Part shown: positions 1 to 4,653 of the stretch, piece after piece
Position numbering within the stretch: the first letter of the stretch is position 1
Layout of the letters: each line of letters begins with the position of its first letter
Origin: Acidobacteriaceae bacterium
Lineage (GTDB): Bacteria; Acidobacteriota; Terriglobia; Terriglobales; Acidobacteriaceae
Reading direction: 5' to 3'
Length of the DNA stretch: 6,510 nt
Assembly: GCA_003151875.1 (NCBI GenBank)
Contig: PLYW01000147.1
Coordinates: forward strand, 8,614-15,123
Position numbers and translations under genes: made by a program
The notes under the pieces: generated by a model
The model's input: only the letters and a program-made list of their open reading frames with translations
What the model was told of the DNA's origin: nothing
The model's database searches: none

Positions 1-1177
1 TCTTGCGGATAATCTCCAAAAAATCGCGCGCGTCCTCTCGCAAATCGGGGTTGTCGAGTAGAGTTTCGGAATAACCCTGGATGGAAGTCAGCGGGGTGCG
101 CAGCTCATGCGAGACGTTGGCAATGAAATCGCGCCGGGTTTTCTCCACCCTCTCAACTTCCGTCTGATCATGGAGCACGGCAACCGCACCGCCTCCGGGC
201 ATAGGCGCAGCCGTAACGTCGAACACACGCCCCGAGAAAATCTTGGCGGCATTCGCCACGGTCACGTCACGCTTGTCGAGCGCGTATTGCACCGCCGTCA
301 GGATCTCGGGGTCGCGTAGGGATTGCACCAGCGGCGCTCCCAAGCGCAGTCCGCCGGGCAGCAGGCGTTCCATGCGCTGGTTGGCCCACAGCACGCGTCC
401 GTCAGGCGCCACCGCAATCACCGCTTCCTGCATCGAGTTCAGCAGAGCTTCCAGCGTTTGTCGGCTGTTCTCCAGAGCACGGAATCCGTCCTCCAACTTG
501 CGCGCTGTCTTATCGAGCGCCGAGGCGACGTGCGCGATTTCGTCGGTTGACTCCTCCTGAATACGCGCCGAAAGGTCACCGGCTGCGATACGTTCGGCAA
601 AGTCGGTGATGCGAACCAGCCTGCGGCTGATGGAATACGTCGCCACCATCGCAAGGAACATCGCGATAAAAGCCGCGACCAGCGCCGCTTCCAGCAGGTC
701 ACGCCCGATGTGGCGATTGGCCTCGCGGATCGCTGATAGCGGATAAGCCAGGCGCACGGCCCCGCCTGGAACCGGGACCGCTACATACAGCAATTCCACT
801 CCAATGGTGTGGCTCAAGCGCGTGGAACTTCCCACCTGGCCATGCAAGGCGGCGATAAACTCCGGCCGGGTGGCATGGTTCTCCATCTCGTCGGGATTGG
901 CCTCGGAGTCGGCCAGCACTTTACCCGAGGAGTCAATGACGGTCACCCGAGCGTCGGCGGCAGCGGCGGCCTGCCTGGCAATTTGCGGGAGCGACGCCGC
1001 AGGAGCTTCCGCGACGCGGGAAGCAAACATCAGGGTCTTTTGCCGTAACGAGGTCTCAATCTCGCCGCGCAGCATTCCCACCCAGGCATGACGCAAGAGT
1101 ACCGCCATGGTGAGGGTGCAAGCGACGATGATCAACAGCGCCGCCAGATACAACTTCAGGAATATCCGGTTCTTCAC
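1..1177 (-). CDS. Membrane sensor histidine kinase, PhoR-like (partial; C-terminus outside the window)
   Basis: I translated 392 codons from a GTG at 1177; the frame stays open to the window edge. The order is: TM1 (about residues 7-28), an extracytoplasmic sensor region (29-160, PAS/Cache-like pattern including VIDSSGKVLADS and MENHATRPEF), TM2 (162-184), HAMP (about 185-235), a cytoplasmic PAS domain (about 239-340) and the start of the HisKA dimerisation domain. The motif FIANVSHELRTPLTSIQGY puts the phospho-accepting histidine at residue 357. The ATP-binding catalytic domain must lie past the left edge. By family knowledge it autophosphorylates and passes phosphate to its partner, here surely the regulator encoded 10 nt upstream. 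The architecture matches PhoR-type kinases, but no pst or phoU gene is visible to confirm phosphate sensing. The start was chosen because KNRIFLKLYL begins just before TM1; no clear Shine-Dalgarno is present, which suggests coupling to the upstream stop. Confidence 0.93.
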   Translation of the reverse strand, partial: MKNRIFLKLYLAALLIIVACTLTMAVLLRHAWVGMLRGEIETSLRQKTLMFASRVAEAPAASLPQIARQAAAAADARVTVIDSSGKVLADSEANPDEMENHATRPEFIAALHGQVGSSTRLSHTIGVELLYVAVPVPGGAVRLAYPLSAIREANRHIGRDLLEAALVAAFIAMFLAMVATYSISRRLVRITDFAERIAAGDLSARIQEESTDEIAHVASALDKTARKLEDGFRALENSRQTLEALLNSMQEAVIAVAPDGRVLWANQRMERLLPGGLRLGAPLVQSLRDPEILTAVQYALDKRDVTVANAAKIFSGRVFDVTAAPMPGGGAVAVLHDQTEVERVEKTRRDFIANVSHELRTPLTSIQGYSETLLDNPDLREDARDFLEIIRK

Positions 1178-1187
1178 GAATGGCTCG

Positions 1188-1883
1188 TCACGACTTAGGA
1201 ATCTCGAAGCGGTAGCCCGCTCCCCGTACCGTCCTAAGATAACGCGGCTCGTCGGGATTCTCTTCTATTTTCTCGCGGATGCGGCGCACATACACGTCCA
1301 CCGAGCGCGGGGTGACGTAATGCGTGTCGCGCCAGACCGCATCGAGCACCTGGTCGCGCGTGAATACCCTCCCGGGATGGCGGGCCAGATATTCCAGCAA
1401 CCGGAACTCGGTCGCCGTAGACTGCGTCAGTTGCCCGCGCACGGTCAGAGTCATGGCGCCGCTGTCAATCTCGATATCGCCGGCTTTCACAATCGCAGGC
1501 GCCAGCGGACGTTCAAATCGACGCAGCACGGCCCGCACCCGCGCCACCAGTTCGCGGGGGCTGAACGGTTTCAGAACATAGTCGTCGGCGCCGAGTTCGA
1601 GCCCCATAACCCGGTCGGCCTCGCTGGTCTTGGCGGTCAGGAAGATCACCGGCACCATGGCCAGCGCGGAGGTCTGGCGAATGCGGCGGCAAAGCTCTAG
1701 CCCGTCTCCTCCGGGAACCATGATGTCCAAAAGGAAAAGCGCCGGGGCTTGTTTCTCGGCTTCCGCGATCACGCCCGCGGTTGCAGCAAAGGTTCGCACC
1801 CCGTATCCGGCGGCCTCCAGGTGGTGGCTGACCAGCCGCGAAATATCCGTGTCGTCTTCCACGGCAAAGATGGTTTGCTTCAC
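1188..1883 (-). CDS. OmpR/PhoB-family response regulator
   Basis: The product is a cytoplasmic DNA-binding regulator of 231 aa, normal for the PhoB class. The receiver domain (about residues 3-120) has the acidic pocket E9-D10-D11, phospho-acceptor D53 in LLDIMVP, T83 and K105 in DDYVLKPF. The winged-helix effector domain (about 131-229) ends with the family signature VDVYVRRIREKI...YLRTVRGAGYRFE. It is the first gene of a two-gene unit: its TGA stop lies 10 nt before the kinase start. The GTG at 1883 is preferred because it gives KQTIFAVEDD at the usual N-terminal distance. The frame is open upstream to a GTG at 1949, but those 22 extra residues do not look like receiver sequence and lack a ribosome binding site. 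PhoB is the closest named class; the ligand or stress sensed is not shown by this window. Confidence 0.95.
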   Translation of the reverse strand: MKQTIFAVEDDTDISRLVSHHLEAAGYGVRTFAATAGVIAEAEKQAPALFLLDIMVPGGDGLELCRRIRQTSALAMVPVIFLTAKTSEADRVMGLELGADDYVLKPFSPRELVARVRAVLRRFERPLAPAIVKAGDIEIDSGAMTLTVRGQLTQSTATEFRLLEYLARHPGRVFTRDQVLDAVWRDTHYVTPRSVDVYVRRIREKIEENPDEPRYLRTVRGAGYRFEIPKS

Positions 1884-1889
1884 GGCTGT

Positions 1890-1895
1890 ATTGTA
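1890..1895 (-). promoter_or_regulatory. -10-like box for the response regulator, possibly leaderless
   Basis: On the minus strand the sequence is TACAAT, five of six matches to TATAAT, inside the small dyad GGCT-ACAATAC-AGCC. A transcript starting at the usual distance would begin at or very near the GTG at 1883. No Shine-Dalgarno is present in the short stretch between the two. No good -35 lies 16-18 bp upstream, so the promoter would need an activator or the box is fortuitous. Confidence 0.35.
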
Positions 1896-1914
1896 GCCGA
1901 GGGTAGGCGAGGGA

Positions 1915-1964
1915 CTGTCATGTGTCGGTATCACAGCACTACAGTACACACAACTCTGTTACAG
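1915..1964 (-). promoter_or_regulatory. Cluster of CTGT/ACAG half-sites upstream of the regulator
   Basis: Five half-sites fall in 50 bp: CTGTCAT at 1915-1921 (plus strand), ACAG at 1933 and 1941, and the short dyad CTGT-T-ACAG at 1956-1964. Read on the minus strand, CTGTAAC-AGAG-TTGTGTG (1964 down to 1947) has the 7+4+7 geometry of a Pho box but matches the E. coli consensus at only 8 of 14 repeat positions. The position just upstream of the PhoB-like regulator fits autoregulation. This is inference from spacing, not a strong motif match. Confidence 0.25.
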
Positions 1965-2021
1965 GATGATGAAACCCGAGGCCGCGTATTCGGGACCGTA
2001 TCTGCATTGGCACCGGCGCAC

Positions 2022-2036
2022 GAGATGCGGAATCTC
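2022..2036. repeat. Short inverted repeat in the divergent promoter region
   Basis: GAGAT-GCGGA-ATCTC is a perfect 5-bp dyad with a 5-nt spacer. It sits about midway between the regulator start (1883) and the PEGA gene start (2133). It could be an operator for either direction, but a dyad of this size can occur by chance. Confidence 0.25.
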
Positions 2037-2081
2037 ATAGCAGCAGTTCAAATTTATGTCGCTGCCTTGCAAAAAAGAGAG

Positions 2082-2111
2082 CAACTTTCCGCCAAAGTTG
2101 AGTGTTACTAT
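2082..2111 (+). promoter_or_regulatory. Dyad operator plus -10-like box before the PEGA gene
   Basis: CAACTTT-CCGCC-AAAGTTG (2082-2100) is a perfect 7-bp inverted repeat. It is followed six bases later by TACTAT (2106-2111), a reasonable -10 hexamer. The start codon is 21 nt further on, after a GGGGA (2115-2119) that is rather far (13 nt) to be an ideal ribosome binding site. No TTGACA-like -35 is present; the left arm of the dyad occupies that position. This suggests an activator-dependent or alternative-sigma promoter, or a repressor site over the -35 region. Confidence 0.4.
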
Positions 2112-2132
2112 TTTGGGGAAGACGGACAGACC

Positions 2133-2555
2133 ATGGCGATCCTTCGGTTGCCCACGATTGCGCTGGTGTTGCTCCTAGCAGGTTCTTTGTGCCCGGCTTC
2201 GGCCGGGGTTCGCCTCGGATCGCTTTCCATAGGCGCCGGTTACGGATATTATTCCGGTCCGGTATGGCCGGGATATTACCTGCCTTTGTTTTACGACCCG
2301 TGGTTCGATCCCTTCTTCGCCTCTCCCGTGTACTTTCTTCCGCAGCCAGATAAGGGGCGGGTCAGCCTGCAGAGTCGCTACAAGGATGCCGACGTGTACC
2401 TGGACAGCGCGTACGCAGGAACTACTGCAACCCTGAAGAAATTCTGGCTGGCGCCGGGCGTCTACGAGCTTGAGGTCCGTCCGAAAGATCAGACCCCGGT
2501 GAAGAAGCGCATTTATGTTCTCACCGGCAAAACTCTGAAGATTAACCTGGAGTAG
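2133..2555 (+). CDS. Exported PEGA-domain protein
   Basis: The product is 140 aa. Residues 1-24 form a signal peptide: basic start, hydrophobic LPTIALVLLLAG, and a PASA end with likely cleavage after A24. Residues about 30-70 are rich in Gly, Tyr, Trp and Pro (GAGYGYY, PGYYLPLFYDPWFDPFF). Residues about 74-140 match a PEGA domain: a G-V-L strand, the VYLDSAYAGTT turn, LAPGVYELEVRP, and a final V-L-T-G-KTLKINL strand. PEGA domains are small beta-rich modules of exported or surface proteins, mostly of unknown function. The ATG at 2133 is chosen because it begins the signal peptide; the frame is open further upstream, but that stretch runs back through the antisense of the regulator. It is probably co-transcribed with the next gene, 5 nt downstream. 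Confidence 0.88.
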   Translation: MAILRLPTIALVLLLAGSLCPASAGVRLGSLSIGAGYGYYSGPVWPGYYLPLFYDPWFDPFFASPVYFLPQPDKGRVSLQSRYKDADVYLDSAYAGTTATLKKFWLAPGVYELEVRPKDQTPVKKRIYVLTGKTLKINLE

Positions 2556-2560
2556 AGCTT

Positions 2561-3247
2561 ATGAATGGCTTCCGCGTAAGCGTAGTGGTGGCTGGTTTGT
2601 TAGCTTGCAGCTTGGCCAGTGGACAGACTCCACCGCCGCGAGAGTCGGCGACTGCGTATCCCGCCTCCAAGGTTGAGTCGGTCTATTCCATTGGCGTGAA
2701 GAGGCTCTCCAAGACGCAAATCCAGAACACCTTTGCCACCCCTCTGGCAGACCGGTTTGTTGTTCTGGAAATCGGATTTTACCCGGCAACCGGAAAAACC
2801 GTCACTCTGAAGCAGGTGGACTTTGCACTGCGCGCCACCGACGGCAAAGATGTGATCGGTTCGGCAAGCCCCGAACAGATTGCCTCCATCTACCAGAAAC
2901 GTCCGCCAAGCAGCCGCGATGTGACTCTCTATCCCACCGCCAATGTCGGCTACGAGAGCTATCCCGTCTATGACCCCACGAACCGCACGACCCGCCGGGC
3001 CGGCGGGCCGGTTTACGGCGCCGGCATGGGAGTTGGACTCGGCAGCACGACCTCAGCCGCCACCACGGATTCCGACCGCAAGACCATGGAGACCGAGCTG
3101 CGCGATAAAGAGCTGAAAGACGGCGAGGTGTCGAAGCCGGCGGCCGGGTATCTCTACTTTCCTATCTCAAGCAAGGAAAAAGTCGAGTATCAACTGGAAT
3201 ACCATGGACAAGACGCCGTGGTCAGTCTTCCCTTGAAAGATCGCTAG
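2561..3247 (+). CDS. Hypothetical secreted protein or lipoprotein
   Basis: I do not recognise this 228-aa product. It starts with an export signal (residues 1 to about 21, hydrophobic VSVVVAGLLACSLA). C16 in LLAC resembles a lipobox, though Leu at -2 is not typical; otherwise cleavage near SG-Q is plausible. Residues about 38-125 look like an alternating beta-strand domain (FVVLEIGFYP, VTLKQVDFALRATDGK). Then follow a low-complexity Gly/Ser/Thr stretch (147-170), a charged segment (171-192, rich in D, K and E) and a final beta segment with GYLYFP and VVSLPLK. GGAG at 2549-2552 overlaps the stop region of the PEGA gene and lies 8 nt before this ATG, so translation is probably coupled. Both proteins would act outside the cytoplasmic membrane. 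No function is assigned. Confidence 0.85.
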   Translation: MNGFRVSVVVAGLLACSLASGQTPPPRESATAYPASKVESVYSIGVKRLSKTQIQNTFATPLADRFVVLEIGFYPATGKTVTLKQVDFALRATDGKDVIGSASPEQIASIYQKRPPSSRDVTLYPTANVGYESYPVYDPTNRTTRRAGGPVYGAGMGVGLGSTTSAATTDSDRKTMETELRDKELKDGEVSKPAAGYLYFPISSKEKVEYQLEYHGQDAVVSLPLKDR

Positions 3248-3281
3248 AGCAGCTTCTGAATTGTTGGTGGATAGGGGTGGA

Positions 3282-3300
3282 GCACCGCTTCAGAGGGTGC
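3282..3300. repeat. Imperfect hairpin with a CTTCAG core
   Basis: GCACC at 3282-3286 pairs with GGTGC at 3296-3300 around a centre containing CTTCAG (3288-3293). With one bulged base the stem extends through CT/AG. It has the same core as the hairpins of the 3353-3543 element and is preceded by TTGGTGG (3264-3270), as in that element's ends. It may be a decayed relative. Confidence 0.5.
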
Positions 3301-3315
3301 GTGAGAACCTCTGCC

Positions 3316-3328
3316 GTCCCTACGGGAC
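3316..3328. repeat. Palindrome GTCCC-TAC-GGGAC
   Basis: This is a perfect 5-bp stem with a 3-nt loop, 69 nt after the stop of the exported protein gene. It is followed by a T-rich stretch (TTATTTT at 3335-3341) and could act as a weak plus-strand terminator. The distance from stem to T-run makes that doubtful. Confidence 0.4.
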
Positions 3329-3352
3329 TCGGACTTATTTTCCACTCTACTT

Positions 3353-3543
3353 CTTGGTGGGAGCCCCCGCATTTATGCGGGAAAAAAAGCGCTTCAGCGC
3401 TCCGGGAAAAAGTTGCACCTTGATCTTGCGCTTTAGCACTGGGGATCGGAAAACCCGCGGCTAAAGCCCATTTTGAAATCTAACCCTCTCCCGCTGGACT
3501 AAAGTCCAGCTTCCCCCTGCTGAAGCAGGGGGCTCCCACCAAG
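3353..3543. repeat. 191-bp element: two inverted copies of a three-hairpin unit
   Basis: The ends are perfect 16-bp inverted repeats: 3353-3368 (CTTGGTGGGAGCCCCC) and its complement at 3528-3543. Six hairpins lie inside: 3366-3381 (CCCGCAT/ATGCGGG), 3388-3401 (AGCGC/GCGCT), 3428-3439 (weak, one mismatch), 3459-3468 (GGCT/AGCC), 3493-3510 (8-bp stem with GGACT/AGTCC) and 3513-3532 (8-bp CCCCCTGC stem with TGAA loop). Their centres pair as mirror images around position 3448. Laid without gaps, the left arm and the reverse complement of the right arm agree at about 56 of the first 91 positions, although the stem sequences differ. No transposase, coding frame or target duplication is seen. Function unknown. 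Confidence 0.85.
3382..3401 (-). terminator. Intrinsic-terminator-like hairpin for the oxidase operon
   Basis: Read on the minus strand, AGCGC-TGAA-GCGCT is followed directly by a run of T (seven including the last stem base). That is the layout of a Rho-independent terminator. It lies about 190 nt after the subunit IV stop, inside the left arm of the repeat element. The right-arm hairpins lack such a T-run. Confidence 0.6.
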
Positions 3544-3591
3544 TCCGGATTTTGCGTCCGAAGCGAAAGCGCCAGTCCCAATCCGCATCAT

Positions 3592-3927
3592 TCAATGACC
3601 CGGATAGGTGGACCATGCGCGCGTCAGGTAGTCGGTCATGGTGAGCGAAAGCAGCAGGAACAGCCAGAACACGGCAGCGATCACGGTTGCCATGGTCAAC
3701 TTCGGGCTGTAACGCAGATGCATGAAGAACAGGACCACCAGGGTCCCTTTGATGGTCGCGATGACGAGCGCCACCACGATGTTCATTGGCCCGATATCGA
3801 CCATTGATACCAGGACTGTGGTGAGAGTGAGCACCATCAAAACGGCCCAAATTGCCACGTACAGTTTCGCCGGGGCAATGTGGCCCACGGAACCCGTTTC
3901 TTCGTTGTGTTCTGCGCGTTCTGCCAT
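3592..3927 (-). CDS. ctaF: Cytochrome c oxidase subunit IV (small, prokaryotic type)
   Basis: The 111-aa membrane protein has three predicted transmembrane helices (about residues 22-42, 47-69 and 78-97). The family signature IKGTLVVLFFMHLRYS spans 59-74, and the N-terminal tail is short and polar. It belongs to the bacterial COX4/CyoD-like family, an accessory subunit of the terminal oxidase complex with no redox centre. It is the last gene of the operon, 33 nt after the ctaE stop. The ATG at 3927 is supported by GAGGAAG on the minus strand (3931-3937), 3 nt upstream. Its length is typical. Downstream the transcript enters the hairpin element, which includes a terminator-like stem. Confidence 0.92.
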   Translation of the reverse strand: MAERAEHNEETGSVGHIAPAKLYVAIWAVLMVLTLTTVLVSMVDIGPMNIVVALVIATIKGTLVVLFFMHLRYSPKLTMATVIAAVFWLFLLLSLTMTDYLTRAWSTYPGH

Positions 3928-3950
3928 GTGCTTCCTCGTTAGCGCCGTGC

Positions 3951-3981
3951 TTCTTGCTGATCAGTGTTTCTTGCTGATCAG
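3951..3981. repeat. 17-bp tandem duplication across the ctaE stop codon
   Basis: TTCTTGCTGATCAG occurs at 3951-3964 and again at 3968-3981, with TGT between, giving a direct repeat of period 17. On the minus strand the upstream copy encodes the C-terminal ISKK of CtaE. The second copy begins at the stop codon and fills the spacer before ctaF. Confidence 0.9.
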
Positions 3982-4653
3982 GTAGAGCATCGGAAAAAGA
4001 TAAATCCAGACCAAGTCAACAAAGTGCCAGTACAGTCCGACGTTTTCGACCGGGTTGTAGTAGTGCGGCGTGTAGGCGCCCATCAAGCCCGCAATCACCA
4101 GCCATGCCACCAGACCGATGCCAATCACCATGTGCAAGGCGTGCAATCCCGTCATCGCCCAGTACAGGGAGAAGTAGATCTCAGTATGCTGGGCATCGGT
4201 CGCAGGATGTGCCGGGTCGCCGGTTTCAAAATGGAAGTTTGGTCCGGGAAATTCGTGGTTCACCCAGTGTTCGTGGTACTCCACCGCCTTGATCCCAAGA
4301 AATCCAAAACCGAAGATGATGGTAATCAGCAGCAGGACAACCATGAGCTTGCGCTTGCCCATCTGCGCCGCCCGTACCCCGAGCGCCATGGTCAGCGAGC
4401 TGCAAATCAGCACCGCCGTGTTGGTCGCGCCCAGAGTGATGTTCATCTTCTGGCTGCCCTCGACGAACGCATGGTAATAGGAAGCGCGATACACCAGATA
4501 CGCACAGAACAGCCCGCCGAAAAACATGATTTCGGTCAGCAGGAACATCCACATCCCGAAGGAAGAGGTCTCCCGCTGCTGCTCCATGTCGGCAAAGTGG
4601 TGTTGCAGCGCGCGTTCAGCGACTTGAATATCGCCCATATCGCTAGTGGCCAA
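3961..4653 (-). CDS. ctaE: Cytochrome c oxidase subunit III
   Basis: The product is 230 aa with five predicted transmembrane helices (about residues 34-56, 76-95, 103-122, 160-187 and 206-227). This is the short form usual in caa3- and bo3-like oxidases, without the first two helices of mitochondrial subunit III. Signatures include GLFCAYLVYR, TNTAVLICSSLTMA, FLGIKAVEY, MTGLHALHMVIG and GLYWHFVDLVWIYLFPMLYL. Subunit III carries no metal; by family knowledge it supports proton uptake and stability of subunit I. The start is a TTG at 4653, which overlaps the end of ctaD by 11 bp. A strong AGGAGGAG lies 7 nt upstream, whereas the ATG at 4638 would be 22 nt from it, so TTG is preferred. Translation is probably coupled to ctaD. 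Confidence 0.95.
   Translation of the reverse strand: MATSDMGDIQVAERALQHHFADMEQQRETSSFGMWMFLLTEIMFFGGLFCAYLVYRASYYHAFVEGSQKMNITLGATNTAVLICSSLTMALGVRAAQMGKRKLMVVLLLITIIFGFGFLGIKAVEYHEHWVNHEFPGPNFHFETGDPAHPATDAQHTEIYFSLYWAMTGLHALHMVIGIGLVAWLVIAGLMGAYTPHYYNPVENVGLYWHFVDLVWIYLFPMLYLISKKH

Larger units (their letters stand above)
3248..3591. other. Convergent non-coding region packed with palindromes
   Basis: This 344-bp stretch separates the 3' ends of the exported-protein pair (plus strand) and the oxidase operon (minus strand). I find no credible gene in it. It holds two weaker palindromes (3282-3300 and 3316-3328), the 191-bp double-arm hairpin element (3353-3543) and a minus-strand terminator embedded in that element. 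Confidence 0.85.

Noticed and set aside
1..1177. Frame disruption in the histidine kinase
   Set aside because: My full translation from 1177 to 2 gives 392 uninterrupted codons with domains in the expected order. The gene is only cut by the window edge.
1915..1921. CTGTCAT at 1915 as a strong Pho box half
   Set aside because: It matches the consensus heptamer, but the heptamer expected 11 bp away matches at only three positions, and its strand points away from the regulator. It is kept only as part of a weak half-site cluster.
1749..2132. Upstream extension of the PEGA frame as coding
   Set aside because: The frame is open, but it crosses the antisense of the response regulator and the promoter region. 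The clear signal peptide begins at the ATG at 2133.
3261..3464. 67-codon plus-strand frame in the intergenic region
   Set aside because: It runs through the palindromes, has no ribosome binding site and reads as low-quality sequence. The hairpin symmetry explains this DNA better.
3353..3543. Insertion sequence or transposase-bearing MITE
   Set aside because: Terminal inverted repeats are present, but I see no transposase fragment and no target-site duplication at the flanks. A simple IS remnant would not explain paired hairpins in register. A non-autonomous mobile origin cannot be excluded.
3353..3543. CRISPR array
   Set aside because: The hairpins are not identical direct repeats, and there are no constant-length unique spacers between them.
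3461..3850. 129-codon minus-strand frame overlapping subunit IV
   Set aside because: It is an out-of-frame shadow of a well-supported subunit IV gene and shows no family features.
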